From Darwinimomas sp045600945 (GTDB taxonomy: Bacteria > Bacillota > Clostridia > Lachnospirales > Lachnospiraceae): DNA of 56,590 bases. The stretch lies in NCBI GenBank assembly GCA_045600945.1, contig JAZRYX010000049.1, forward strand, positions 1 to 56,590, given 5' to 3'. The notes beneath the pieces are model-generated. The model was not told where the DNA came from. It was given only the letters and a program-made list of their open reading frames with translations, and did no database searches. The position numbers and the translations under genes were made by a program. Shown here in pieces: positions 7,037-15,888 of this stretch (within the stretch, counting starts at the first letter, position 1; each line of letters starts with the position of its first letter).

Positions 7037-8443
7037 ATGATAAAAAATCTTACATGGAACTATCCGAATATTGCCGAAACTCCGGAAGGAAAAAAGCAGA
7101 TCAAAAAAGCTGATAAGTTCTGCGAAGACTATAAGAAGTTCCTCAATATCGCAAAGACAGAGCGTGAGTGCGTCAACGTGGTCGAAGTCATGCTCGTTAA
7201 TGCGGGATATGAGAGATTCGATGTAAATAAAGAATATAAACCGGGAGATAAGGTTTATGAGATCAATCGCGGCAAGTCCATCATCGCGACGACGTTCGGC
7301 ACTGCAGGTCTGGATGAAGGCCTGAGACTTAACGGTGCGCATATCGACAGTCCGCGTCTTGACTTGAAACCGAATCCGATGATAGAAGCTGGTGAGCTTG
7401 CTCAGTTCAAGACTCATTATTACGGAGGCATCCGCAAGTATCAGTGGGTTGCCATACCGCTTGCAATGCACGGAACCATCATTCGCAAGGACGGGACAAG
7501 TGCGGCCGTATGTATAGGCGAGGATGAGGGTGATCCTGTATTTTGCATCAGTGATCTGCTTCCGCATCTTTCACAGAAGCAGGATCAGAGAACTCTTAAA
7601 GAAGGTATAAGCGGAGAGGAACTTAACATCATTATCGGTTCACTGCCGATAGACATTGATGCTCTTAAAGGTGCAGACGCAAAGGCTGCAAAAGAAATAA
7701 GTGAGCAGATCAAACTCAATGCGCTTAAGCTTCTTAATGAAAAATACGGAATTACCGAAAAAGATTTTGCGCGTGCGGAGATCGAGTTCGTCCCGGCATA
7801 TAAGGCAAAAGACGTCGGCTTCGACAGAAGTCTCATCGGTGCTTACGGACATGACGACAGGGTATGTGCATATCCGGCAATCATGGCTGAACTTGCAACA
7901 AAGAAACCGTATTACACAACGCTGACTTTCCTTACAGACAAAGAGGAAATCGGGTCACTCGGTAATACCGGACTTGATTCGTATTATATTTATGATTACA
8001 TAGAGTACCTTGCTCAGAACAAGGGAGTGGATGTTAAGGACGTATGCGCAAATTCATGCTGCCTTTCTGCAGATGTCAACTCTGCTTATGATCCGACATT
8101 CCCGGATGTATTTGAGGAACGGAACGCATCAAAGCTTAACCACGGAGTAGTACTTACAAAGTATACCGGATCACGCGGCAAGTCAGGTTCATCAGATGCT
8201 TCCGCAGAGTTCATGGCACAGGTTATCGAGACTATGGACAAGGCAAAAGTTTTCTGGCAGATCGGTGAGATCGGTAAGGTTGATGTAGGCGGCGGCGGTA
8301 CCATCGCACTTGATGTCGCCAGATTCAATATAGATGTTGTCGATCTCGGAGTACCGGTACTCTCGATGCATTCTCCTTTTGAGGTTGTATCAAAGCTCGA
8401 CGTATACAACACATATCTGGCATTTAAAGCTTTTTATTCATAA
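7037..8443 (+). CDS. M18 family aminopeptidase
   Basis: 468 residues, the usual length for M18 metallo-aminopeptidases, which remove N-terminal residues from peptides in the cytoplasm using two zinc ions. Seen: NGAHIDSPRLDLK (about 99-111, first metal His), FLTDKEEIGSLGNTG (catalytic Glu-Glu), VDVGGGGTIALDVA and GVPVLSMHSPFEV near the end carrying the last metal ligands. Closer to the clostridial ApeA-type enzymes than to eukaryotic aspartyl aminopeptidase. GGAG lies 9 nt before the ATG. Probably co-transcribed with the S1 gene. Confidence 0.93.
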   Translation: MIKNLTWNYPNIAETPEGKKQIKKADKFCEDYKKFLNIAKTERECVNVVEVMLVNAGYERFDVNKEYKPGDKVYEINRGKSIIATTFGTAGLDEGLRLNGAHIDSPRLDLKPNPMIEAGELAQFKTHYYGGIRKYQWVAIPLAMHGTIIRKDGTSAAVCIGEDEGDPVFCISDLLPHLSQKQDQRTLKEGISGEELNIIIGSLPIDIDALKGADAKAAKEISEQIKLNALKLLNEKYGITEKDFARAEIEFVPAYKAKDVGFDRSLIGAYGHDDRVCAYPAIMAELATKKPYYTTLTFLTDKEEIGSLGNTGLDSYYIYDYIEYLAQNKGVDVKDVCANSCCLSADVNSAYDPTFPDVFEERNASKLNHGVVLTKYTGSRGKSGSSDASAEFMAQVIETMDKAKVFWQIGEIGKVDVGGGGTIALDVARFNIDVVDLGVPVLSMHSPFEVVSKLDVYNTYLAFKAFYS

Positions 8444-8494
8444 TAAGTAAATGCCGACACAGGCGACATAACATAAACAGATTGGAATTATGAT

Positions 8495-9634
8495 ATGAGG
8501 AAATTATCTTTAATACTTGCAGTATCTGCAGTCGCAGTATCCATGCTGGCCGGATGCGCAAATAAAACCGAAGATACAGGTGCTGCGCAGGAAACAGCAG
8601 CGGAAGTTTCACAGGCGGCAGCATCGTCGGCAGTATCAGCAGAAGAGAAAGACTCGATACTTGAAAGAGATGCCGACGGCAATTTCATCAAACCTGAAAA
8701 TTACGGAACTGTTAAAAAACTCGGACAGTATAAAGGACTGGAAACTACTCTTGCAGATACTACTGTAACCGATCAGGATGTTGAGGATGAGATTCAGGGA
8801 TCACTTGAAGCCGCAGCGGAATATGTTCCGGTAGATCGTGCTGCCAAACTCGGCGACATCGTAAATATCGATTATGTCGGAAAGAAAGACGGAGTTGCTT
8901 TTGACGGCGGAACTGCACAGGGATATGATCTCGGACTTGGTTCCGGAACATTTATTGCCGGTTTTGAAGACGGACTTGTCGGGACAAAAAAAGGCGATGT
9001 AGTTGATCTCAACCTTACATTCCCGGAGGAATATCATTCCGAGGAACTTGCGGGACAAGATGTTGTATTTACCGTAACAGTCAATGAAGTTAAGGAGAAA
9101 AAGATACCGGAGCTTACCGATGACTGGGTAAAGGAATATACGCTCGGAGAGATCACAACGGTTGATGACTTCAGAAAAGACTGCCGCGCTCAGCTTGAGA
9201 ACTACAAAAAGATGGATGCGGAGGCTACGGCTCAGAACGAACTCATAGCTCAGGTTATAAACAACTCCGAGTTTGAACCGACTACGGAAGCTATTGAGTA
9301 TGAGTATCAGACTATGATAGGCATGTATGATCAGTATGCGGCTATGATGGGCATGACTACTGACGAATATTTAGAGGCGTACGGGGTAGATCCTCAGGCT
9401 ATGAGGATTCAGCTTTCATATTATGCAGAGGAATCTGTAAAACAGCGCCTTATGGAAGATGCCATAATAAAGGCAGAGGGACTTACCGTTTCCGATGCAG
9501 ACAAAAAGGCTCTGGCAGATCAGTACGGATATTCTGTTGAAGAGATGGAAAGTATCTACGGAGATCAGTTCGAAGATTATGCTAAGTCATATATGGTAGT
9601 TCGCTATATTTTCGACAATGCTGTTAAGAAATGA
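8495..9634 (+). CDS. Trigger-factor-like peptidyl-prolyl isomerase lipoprotein
   Basis: 379 residues. A lipoprotein signal ends in LAGC with Cys21 as the lipidation site, followed by an Ala/Ser/Glu linker. An FKBP domain lies at about 117-200 (GDIVNIDYVGKKDGVAFDGG, GSGTFIAGFEDGLVGTKKG, FPEEYHSEELAG), and the trigger-factor C-terminal chaperone region at about 205-379. Trigger factor is normally cytoplasmic and has an N-terminal ribosome-binding domain; here that domain is replaced by a membrane anchor, so folding of exported proteins outside the membrane is inferred. Its last codons overlap the next gene as ATGA. Confidence 0.9.
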   Translation: MRKLSLILAVSAVAVSMLAGCANKTEDTGAAQETAAEVSQAAASSAVSAEEKDSILERDADGNFIKPENYGTVKKLGQYKGLETTLADTTVTDQDVEDEIQGSLEAAAEYVPVDRAAKLGDIVNIDYVGKKDGVAFDGGTAQGYDLGLGSGTFIAGFEDGLVGTKKGDVVDLNLTFPEEYHSEELAGQDVVFTVTVNEVKEKKIPELTDDWVKEYTLGEITTVDDFRKDCRAQLENYKKMDAEATAQNELIAQVINNSEFEPTTEAIEYEYQTMIGMYDQYAAMMGMTTDEYLEAYGVDPQAMRIQLSYYAEESVKQRLMEDAIIKAEGLTVSDADKKALADQYGYSVEEMESIYGDQFEDYAKSYMVVRYIFDNAVKK

Positions 9635-9885
9635 ACTACACTTACATCGTAGAGTGTTCTGACGGCAGTTTATACTGCGGATGGACCAATGACATAGAAA
9701 AACGTATCCTGGCCCATAATGAGGGCCGGGGTGCCAAGTACACCCGCGGCCGTGCCCCTGTGAAACTTGTTCATCTTGAGCAGTTTGAGACTAAAGAAGA
9801 GGCGATGAGCCGCGAGTTTTATATTAAGAAAATGAGCCGGGAAGAAAAACTCCGGTTGATAAAAAATGAAAGTACTATACAGTGA
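9631..9885 (+). CDS. GIY-YIG domain protein (UPF0213/YhbQ type)
   Basis: 84 residues with a single GIY-YIG domain: YTYIVECSDGSLYCGWTND (the GIY...YIG equivalent, YIV...YCG), R at the start of the next helix (KRILAHNEGRGAKYTRGRAPV) and a Glu-containing segment (KEEAMSREFYIKKMSREEK). This is the small stand-alone family related to the UvrC N-terminal nuclease, with no settled role. The start overlaps the lipoprotein stop by 4 nt and its end overlaps the pseudouridine synthase gene by 20 nt, indicating tight coupling. Confidence 0.9.
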   Translation: MNYTYIVECSDGSLYCGWTNDIEKRILAHNEGRGAKYTRGRAPVKLVHLEQFETKEEAMSREFYIKKMSREEKLRLIKNESTIQ

Positions 9886-10501
9886 TAAAGAAATAGCGGT
9901 TGTGATAAAGCCTGCGGGTGTAAGTTCCCAGGCCAGTCATGATTTTAAAGATGATATGATATCACTTATCCAGAAAGAACTCGGATGTGATGATGTATAT
10001 GTGGTGCACAGACTTGATCAGATGGTTTCGGGTGTCATGGTTTATGCACTTACAAAAGATGCAGCGGCAAAGCTGTCGGCACAACTTGCACAAAGCGGAT
10101 TCAATAAGAAGTATGAGGCCATACTTGCAGGTATCCCGAAGGAGAAAAAGGGAGAACTTGAGGACTACCTGGTTAAGGACGAAGCAGGCAATGTCAGTAA
10201 AGTCTGTGATGCCAGAACCAAGGGAGCAAGGCAGGCGAAATTAAGATATAAAGTTAAGGAAAATAAGTTCATCGGCGGAAGACAGATGTCCAAAGTCGAG
10301 GTGGAACTTTTGACAGGAAGACATCATCAGATCAGAGTGCAGTTCGCATCGCGCGGCTGCCCGATAGTCGGTGACGTGAAATACGGTTACAGCGGAGAAC
10401 CTGAGCCTATAGCACTTGCAGCGGTAGAGTTAGCATTCTCCCATCCCAAGACAAAGAAAGCAATGAGGTTTACATATGATTGGGACAGGAACATTAGTTA
10501 A
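9866..10501 (+). CDS. RluA-family pseudouridine synthase, short form
   Basis: 211 residues matching the catalytic domain of RluA-type synthases, which isomerise uridine in rRNA or tRNA. Catalytic motif VHRLDQMVSG at 47-56 with Asp51; TGRHHQIRVQF near 152-162. There is no S4 domain and the protein is shorter than RluC/RluD, so the RNA target cannot be assigned. Start chosen at the ATG overlapping the previous gene, since the YSDKEIAVVIKPAGV strand begins at once. The stop overlaps the next gene by 26 nt. Confidence 0.88.
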   Translation: MKVLYSDKEIAVVIKPAGVSSQASHDFKDDMISLIQKELGCDDVYVVHRLDQMVSGVMVYALTKDAAAKLSAQLAQSGFNKKYEAILAGIPKEKKGELEDYLVKDEAGNVSKVCDARTKGARQAKLRYKVKENKFIGGRQMSKVEVELLTGRHHQIRVQFASRGCPIVGDVKYGYSGEPEPIALAAVELAFSHPKTKKAMRFTYDWDRNIS

Positions 10502-11174
10502 TGCGGCGGCTATTCTTATCGGAACAGCGATAGGAGTAACGATAAAAGGCGGGATACCGGCACGCATCAGAGATATGATTTTTCTCATGGTCGGAGTTGC
10601 AGTTATGTTCATCGGCATCCTGGGTGTCGTAAATAATCAGGGAGATTCGATGATGCTCGTACTTTCGCTCGTAATCGGCGGAGCGCTCGGAGAACTGCTT
10701 AAGCTGGAAGAGCGTATGGAGGTCCTGGGCGAAAAAATCAAGAAAAGATTTGTCAAGGAGGGAACCGAGGGGAGCGATACATTTGCCGAAGGCTTCGTAA
10801 GCGCGACGATACTTTTCTGTGTCGGAGCAATGGCTATCGTCGGAAGCTTAAATGACGGCATGCTCCATGATCCCAGCATGCTTTTTACAAAAGCCATACT
10901 CGACGGAATCACTTCTATAATACTTGCGGCTTCGCTCGGCTTCGGAGTGGGTCTTTCGGCGATACCGATTCTGATTTATCAGGGGTTGCTTACGGTTCTT
11001 GCATCGGTGCTCTCGGGATTTTTCACGGATGAACTGATAAGAAACATGAGTTTTGTCGGAAACGTGGTTATATTCTGTATCGGTCTTAATTTCCTCTTCC
11101 CGAAGAAGATAAAGACAGGAAATCTGGCCCCGGCGCTTTTCATGCCGATCCTTTTGGGGCTGTTTATACATTAA
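10476..11174 (+). CDS. DUF554 family membrane protein
   Basis: 232 residues with about six to seven hydrophobic segments. The N-terminus MIGTGTLVNAAAILIGTAIGV and later SATILFCVGAMAIVGSLNDG are typical of the DUF554 (YdfK/YqgA) family, whose function is not settled. It is the last gene of a run reaching back to at least the lipoprotein gene and is closed by a strong terminator. Confidence 0.88.
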   Translation: MIGTGTLVNAAAILIGTAIGVTIKGGIPARIRDMIFLMVGVAVMFIGILGVVNNQGDSMMLVLSLVIGGALGELLKLEERMEVLGEKIKKRFVKEGTEGSDTFAEGFVSATILFCVGAMAIVGSLNDGMLHDPSMLFTKAILDGITSIILAASLGFGVGLSAIPILIYQGLLTVLASVLSGFFTDELIRNMSFVGNVVIFCIGLNFLFPKKIKTGNLAPALFMPILLGLFIH

Positions 11175-11176
11175 AT

Positions 11177-11213
11177 AAAACGGCAGGAGATGATCTTCTG
11201 CCGTTTTGTTTTA
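11177..11213 (+). terminator. Intrinsic terminator after the DUF554 gene
   Basis: Stem AAAACGGCAG (11177-11186) with CTGCCGTTTT (11198-11207), extended by a G-U, an A-T and a G-C pair, with a short loop and a T-rich tail (TTTTGTTTT). Confidence 0.9.
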
Positions 11214-11239
11214 TGGCGAACTGTGCCGCCGGGTTTGTT

Positions 11240-11872
11240 TTATTTAATTTCCGTAAGAATGTATACATCTGCAACGATGGATCCGAGATCTGTCACGCCG
11301 TCTGCCTGAGCATAGGTATCAAAGTAGATATCTACGACAGGTTGATTCATAGTTCTCTCAGTGCCGTACTCAACGGCTGTGCCGCCGGTATCCTCGAAAA
11401 CATAGATGCCGTCGTAGGCGAACATATTGTTGCTCTTGCCGCGGAGCATACGGTTTGCCTTGACCAGAACAACCTTGCCGAGCATAGCCTTAGGTCCTGC
11501 AATAGTATGATAGGCTGTGGTTTTCTTACCTGATGCTGTGGTACCGCCACCTGAATATCCTGTGAGACAATGCTGACCCCAACTACACTCGATTTTGTAC
11601 TTTTTGCCTTCGAAGGTGAAAGTACCGTCATCATTTGGAACGGCATTGACAAGACCGCCGCTTCCGATCGGTTTTGCCGACATCTGTGTACCTGCCTGAG
11701 TATCATTATTAGAAGAATTTTTCCCTAAGTCGTCTAATTCCTGCTGTGTACAGCTGACTCCCGTTGCCGGGCCTGTCGTTACGTAGCCGTCACTTGCAGC
11801 CATGGAGCTGAATGTGGTCAATGCGAGCATTATCAGAGAAATCACCACTGCTCCGAAGATTTTTAGCTTCAT
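11240..11872 (-). CDS. Secreted 3D-domain (double-psi beta-barrel) protein
   Basis: 210 residues with an N-terminal signal peptide (MKLKIFGAVVISLIMLALTTFSSMAA, cleavage likely after AMA/A). The C-terminal third carries the 3D domain pattern: TTAYHTIAGPKAMLGKVV, then YVFEDTGG and VVDIYFDTYAQADGVTDLG, with the three Asp that name the domain. This fold is shared with MltA and Rpf/YocH-type cell-wall enzymes, so a peptidoglycan-related role is inferred; no catalytic partner domain is present. Start at 11872 is preferred over the ATG at 11878 because AAAGGA lies 6 nt before it. Confidence 0.85.
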   Translation of the reverse strand: MKLKIFGAVVISLIMLALTTFSSMAASDGYVTTGPATGVSCTQQELDDLGKNSSNNDTQAGTQMSAKPIGSGGLVNAVPNDDGTFTFEGKKYKIECSWGQHCLTGYSGGGTTASGKKTTAYHTIAGPKAMLGKVVLVKANRMLRGKSNNMFAYDGIYVFEDTGGTAVEYGTERTMNQPVVDIYFDTYAQADGVTDLGSIVADVYILTEIK

Positions 11873-11908
11873 AGTCATTCCTTTCCCCCACTTTTGGTAG
11901 GTTTTTAC

Positions 11909-11937
11909 ATTATATTATCTACTTTGATATAAATCAA
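11909..11937 (-). promoter_or_regulatory. Promoter of the 3D-domain protein gene
   Basis: The minus strand reads TTGATT (11932-11937), 17-nt spacer, TATAAT (11909-11914). Just upstream on the same strand are TTACA, TTACG and TTAAA at 11968-11964, 11957-11953 and 11946-11942, spaced exactly 11 nt, which looks like an OmpR/PhoB-class response-regulator site. Confidence 0.75.
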
Positions 11938-12043
11938 GCTATTTAAAAGTTTCGTAAAAGCTTTGTAAGATGTGGGATTTGGGGATTTTTGGCCCGGAGT
12001 CGGCATTTACCCGATAAAAACACAGAAAATTCACATATTAATG

Positions 12044-12072
12044 TTGACAAAGTCGGATGAGAGGAGTATCCT
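12044..12072 (+). promoter_or_regulatory. Vegetative promoter of the hrcA operon
   Basis: TTGACA (12044-12049), 17-nt spacer, TATCCT (12067-12072), immediately upstream of the CIRCE operator. Confidence 0.9.
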
Positions 12073-12082
12073 ATGAATGTGA

Positions 12083-12109
12083 TTAGCACTCGAGCATAGT
12101 GAGTGCTAA
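12083..12109 (+). promoter_or_regulatory. CIRCE operator (HrcA binding site)
   Basis: Perfect inverted repeat TTAGCACTC, 9-nt spacer, GAGTGCTAA, positioned just after the -10 box. HrcA with GroE binds this element and represses the operon at low temperature. Confidence 0.98.
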
Positions 12110-12142
12110 CAAAGAGGGCAGATATAAGACCCAGAGGAATAT

Positions 12143-13207
12143 ATGGAACTTGATGAGAGAAAAATTACTATATTAAAAGCAATTATCCGCAGTTACATGG
12201 AAACGGGTGAGCCGGTGGGTTCCAGGACACTGAGCAAGCTTCCGAATCTTCAGGTTTCGAGTGCGACTATCAGAAATGAGATGAGTGACCTTGAGGAGAT
12301 GGGCTATATAGTTCAGCCGCATACCTCGGCCGGAAGGATTCCGACTGACAAGGGTTACAGATTCTATGTCGATGAGATTATGAAGGAAAAGGACTCTGAG
12401 CTTAGGGCAAAGGACACGGCACTTACGGAGTACAAGGAACTGATGGATAAGAGAGTTGACAGACTTGAGTATGTGCTTAAGCATGTCGCAAAACTCCTTG
12501 CCAATAACACCAACTACGCGACCATGATATCGGGTCCGTCAAGCCGCAGAAATAAGATCAAGTTCATCCAGCTTTCACGCATGGAGAAGGATAAGATCCT
12601 GATTGCGACGGTTTTCGAGGGAAATATCATCAATAACCGCATCATTACGATACATGATGACATCTCCGAAAAAGAGATCGGCGAGATGAATATGCTCCTT
12701 AATACTTCTCTTACGGGACTTACGATGGATCAGATCAATCTTCAGACCATCATGAAGCTCCGCAGCGATGCAGGTGAGTACAGCGAGGTGATCGATCAGG
12801 TACTTACGGAGATCTCGGAAGCATTTACAAATAATGAGGAAGAGGAACTTGAGGTTTATACCAGCGGTGCGACAAACATTTTCAAATATCCGGAACTTAC
12901 CGGAGGAGATGCTGCGGGGACGCTGATAGAGCAGTTTGAGAAGAAGGATGAGCTTCGTCAGATGCTCGGCAGGATCAATGAGAGTTATGCAGCCGACGAG
13001 GACAGAGCAGGCATCAAGGTCTATATAGGCGAGGAGCTTCCGATGCATGACATGCAGGACTGCAGTCTTGTAACCGCCAACTATGATTTCGGAAGCGGCA
13101 TCTCGGGAACCATAGGTATCGTGGGACCAAAGAGAATGGATTATGATAAAGTACTCGGAACACTCAAGAGTGTGATGATTCAGCTTGAAGAGTCATTCCG
13201 ATTATAG
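12143..13207 (+). CDS. hrcA: Heat-inducible transcription repressor HrcA
   Basis: 354 residues. N-terminal winged helix (ERKITILKAIIRSYMETGEPVGSRTLSK...SSATIRNEMSDLEEMGYI...HTSAGRIPTDKGYRFYVD) followed by the GAF-like and insertion domains, ending IGPKRMDYDKV-like (here IVGPKRMDYDKVLGTLKSV). HrcA represses chaperone operons by binding CIRCE, and one such site lies directly upstream, so the gene is autoregulated. First gene of the classic hrcA-grpE-dnaK-dnaJ order. AGAGGA lies 6 nt before the ATG. Confidence 0.97.
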   Translation: MELDERKITILKAIIRSYMETGEPVGSRTLSKLPNLQVSSATIRNEMSDLEEMGYIVQPHTSAGRIPTDKGYRFYVDEIMKEKDSELRAKDTALTEYKELMDKRVDRLEYVLKHVAKLLANNTNYATMISGPSSRRNKIKFIQLSRMEKDKILIATVFEGNIINNRIITIHDDISEKEIGEMNMLLNTSLTGLTMDQINLQTIMKLRSDAGEYSEVIDQVLTEISEAFTNNEEEELEVYTSGATNIFKYPELTGGDAAGTLIEQFEKKDELRQMLGRINESYAADEDRAGIKVYIGEELPMHDMQDCSLVTANYDFGSGISGTIGIVGPKRMDYDKVLGTLKSVMIQLEESFRL

Positions 13208-13226
13208 AATAGAAGAAGGACGGATA

Positions 13227-13787
13227 ATGAGCAAAAACAAGAAGAAACAAGTAGAGAAACCGGAAGTTGAGACTAAGGTTACGGAAGAATTAGAAGAAGA
13301 AAAAGACGGGACTGAAACTGAGGAGTTGAGTGAAGAGCCACAAGAGGAAGAAGTCGAGGCTGAAACCGAAACCGAGGCAGGTAATGAATGGAAGGACAGA
13401 TACACCAGACAGCTTGCAGAGTTCGACAACTTCAGGAAGAGAAGTGAAAAAGAGAAATCTCAGATGTTCGATATGGGCGCGAAGACAATCGCAGAAAAGA
13501 TACTCCCGACCATAGACAACTTTGAAAGAGGACTCAAGGATGCGCCAGACGGTGCATTTTCCGAGGGAATGGAGATGGTTTACAAGCAGCTGCTCAAGAA
13601 CCTTGAGGATGCAGGAGTAAAGGCCATCGAGTGTGTAGGAAAGCAGTTCGATCCCAACATTCACAACGCGGTATTGCACGAAGAGGATGATTCGGGTGAG
13701 GAAAACATAGTTATAGAAGAGTTACAGAAAGGTTACATGTACAAGGACAGTTTATTGCGACCAAGTATGGTGAAAGTGAAGAACTAG
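13227..13787 (+). CDS. grpE: Nucleotide exchange factor GrpE
   Basis: 186 residues: an acidic, low-complexity N-terminus (Glu/Thr-rich to about 65), a coiled-coil (WKDRYTRQLAEFDNFRKRSEKE) and the C-terminal beta domain (FDPNIHNAVLHEEDDSGEENIVIEELQKGYMYKDSLLRPSMVKV). GrpE releases ADP from DnaK. The start at 13227 (MSKNKKK) is preferred to the in-frame ATG at 13185, which lies inside hrcA; AAGGACGGA precedes it. Under CIRCE control from the operon promoter. Confidence 0.95.
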   Translation: MSKNKKKQVEKPEVETKVTEELEEEKDGTETEELSEEPQEEEVEAETETEAGNEWKDRYTRQLAEFDNFRKRSEKEKSQMFDMGAKTIAEKILPTIDNFERGLKDAPDGAFSEGMEMVYKQLLKNLEDAGVKAIECVGKQFDPNIHNAVLHEEDDSGEENIVIEELQKGYMYKDSLLRPSMVKVKN

Positions 13788-13861
13788 GATCGTGCATTGA
13801 GGCACATGTAACTTTATTAAAAAGAAGAAAATCACATTGTATATATTAGGAGGACAAGATT

Positions 13862-15757
13862 ATGTCAAAGATTATCGGTATTGATTTAGGTACGACAAAC
13901 AGTTGTGTAGCAGTTATGGAAGGAGGAAAGCCGGTTGTGATCCCGAACAGTGAGGGTTCAAGAACAACTCCGTCAGTGGTAGCATTTACAAAGACAGGTG
14001 AAAGACTTGTCGGTGAGCCTGCAAAGCGTCAGGCAGTAACAAACGCAGACAGAACCATCTCTTCAATCAAGAGACATATGGGTACAGATTATAAAGTTAC
14101 AATCGACGGTAAGGCTTATACTCCTCAGGAGATATCAGCTATGATTCTTCAGAAACTGAAAGCAGATGCTGAGGCATATCTCGGTGAGAAGGTATCAGAA
14201 GCAGTTATCACAGTTCCGGCATATTTCAATGATGCACAGCGTCAGGCAACAAAGGACGCAGGCAAGATCGCAGGTCTTGATGTTAAGCGTATCATCAACG
14301 AGCCTACTGCAGCAGCTCTTGCTTACGGACTTGATAATGAAAAGGAGCAGAAGATCATGGTATACGATCTCGGCGGCGGTACATTTGATGTATCACTTAT
14401 CGAAATCGGTGACGGCGTAATCGAGGTACTCGCAACAAACGGCGATACACATCTCGGTGGTGATGACTTCGATAACAAGGTTACACAGTGGATGATCGAT
14501 GAGTTTAAGAAGGCAGAGGGCGTTGACCTTTCATCTGACAAGATGGCACTTCAGAGACTTAAAGAAGCAGCTGAGAAGGCTAAGAAGGAACTTTCAAGCG
14601 CAACATCTACAAATATCAACCTTCCGTTCATCACGGCAACAAACGAAGGTCCGAAGCATCTCGATATGACTCTTACAAGAGCTAAATTTGACGAGCTCAC
14701 ATCGGATCTTATCGAGAAGACTGCAGTTCCGGTACAGAATGCTATGAAGGATGCAGGTCTTAATAACAGCGATCTCGGCAAGGTACTTCTTGTAGGTGGT
14801 TCAACACGTATGAATGCAGCACAGGATAAGGTTAAAGCTCTTACAGGTCAGGAACCGAGCAAGACACTTAACCCTGATGAGTGTGTAGCACTCGGTGCAT
14901 GTATCCAGGGCGGTAAGCTCGCTGGCGATGCAGGTGCAGGAGATGTTCTTCTTCTTGATGTAACACCGCTTTCACTTTCAATCGAGACACTCGGCGGAGT
15001 AGCTACAAGACTTATTGAGAGAAATACAACTATTCCTACAAAGAAGAGCCAGGTATTCTCAACAGCAGAAGACAACCAGAGTGCAGTTGATATCCATGTA
15101 GTACAGGGTGAGCGTCAGTTCGCTCGTGACAACAAGACACTCGGACAGTTCAGACTGGACGGTATCCTTCCTGCAAGACGCGGTGTTCCGCAGATCGAGG
15201 TTACATTTGATATCGATGCAAACGGTATCGTAAACGTATCAGCTAAGGATCTCGGCACAGGCAAAGAGCAGCATATCACTATCACATCAGGAAGCAACAT
15301 GAGTGATGCAGATATCGAGAAGGCTGTTAAGGAAGCTGCAGAGTTCGAAGCTCAGGATAAGAAGCGTAAAGAGAACATCGATGAATACAACGATGCTCAG
15401 GCTACCGTAACACAGGTTGAGAAGGCACTTGAAGATGCAGGATCACAGATCGGTGAATCAGATAAGGCTAATGTTGAAGCAGACCTCAAGACACTTAAGG
15501 AAGCAATCGGCAGAGTACCTATCGATCAGGCAACAGATGATCAGATCGCAGACATCAAGTCAGCTAAAGAAAAACTCATGAACAGCATGCAGCCGCTCGC
15601 TCAGAAGATCTATGAGCAGGCTCAGGCTCAGCAGGCAGCAGCCGGAGCAGGCCAGGGTGCAGGCCCACAGGGCGGATATACGGAAGCACAGCCGGGAAGC
15701 GGCAACCAGGCACCATACGGTGATGATGTCGTTGACGGAGATTTCAAAGAGGTATGA
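13862..15757 (+). CDS. dnaK: Chaperone DnaK (Hsp70)
   Basis: 631 residues, full length. ATPase domain with IGIDLGTTNSCVAVMEGG at the N-terminus, VITVPAYFNDAQRQATKDA, INEPTAAALAYGLD and YDLGGGTFDVSLIEIG; substrate-binding domain from about 390 (LLDVTPLSLSIETLGG); Gly/Gln-rich tail ending DDVVDGDFKEV. Works with DnaJ and GrpE on unfolded proteins in the cytoplasm. AGGAGG lies 8 nt before the ATG. It shows highly biased codon use (GAA/AAG/GCA), in line with high expression. Confidence 0.99.
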   Translation: MSKIIGIDLGTTNSCVAVMEGGKPVVIPNSEGSRTTPSVVAFTKTGERLVGEPAKRQAVTNADRTISSIKRHMGTDYKVTIDGKAYTPQEISAMILQKLKADAEAYLGEKVSEAVITVPAYFNDAQRQATKDAGKIAGLDVKRIINEPTAAALAYGLDNEKEQKIMVYDLGGGTFDVSLIEIGDGVIEVLATNGDTHLGGDDFDNKVTQWMIDEFKKAEGVDLSSDKMALQRLKEAAEKAKKELSSATSTNINLPFITATNEGPKHLDMTLTRAKFDELTSDLIEKTAVPVQNAMKDAGLNNSDLGKVLLVGGSTRMNAAQDKVKALTGQEPSKTLNPDECVALGACIQGGKLAGDAGAGDVLLLDVTPLSLSIETLGGVATRLIERNTTIPTKKSQVFSTAEDNQSAVDIHVVQGERQFARDNKTLGQFRLDGILPARRGVPQIEVTFDIDANGIVNVSAKDLGTGKEQHITITSGSNMSDADIEKAVKEAAEFEAQDKKRKENIDEYNDAQATVTQVEKALEDAGSQIGESDKANVEADLKTLKEAIGRVPIDQATDDQIADIKSAKEKLMNSMQPLAQKIYEQAQAQQAAAGAGQGAGPQGGYTEAQPGSGNQAPYGDDVVDGDFKEV

Positions 15758-15763
15758 CATTGA

Positions 15764-15853
15764 GTACTTAGCGAACACGAAGTGAGAGCTTAGTACGAAA
15801 GTCGTTACCGGGAACTTGGTGAACACGAGTCGAAGACGAAGTGTGAACCTAGT
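15764..15853. repeat. Two related imperfect palindromes between dnaK and dnaJ
   Basis: Copy 1 (15764-15796) runs from GTACTTAGC to GCTTAGTAC around CACGAAGTG. Copy 2 (15814-15853) runs from ACTTGGT to ACCTAGT around nested ACAC/GTGT and TC/GA pairs. Each outer stem has a single mismatch at the same place, and both carry GAACACGA and CGAAGTG motifs, so they look like diverged copies of one hairpin element. Neither is followed by a T-run. Confidence 0.6.
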
Positions 15854-15888
15854 CTACGTGTAACTACATTATATATAAATAACCGGAC

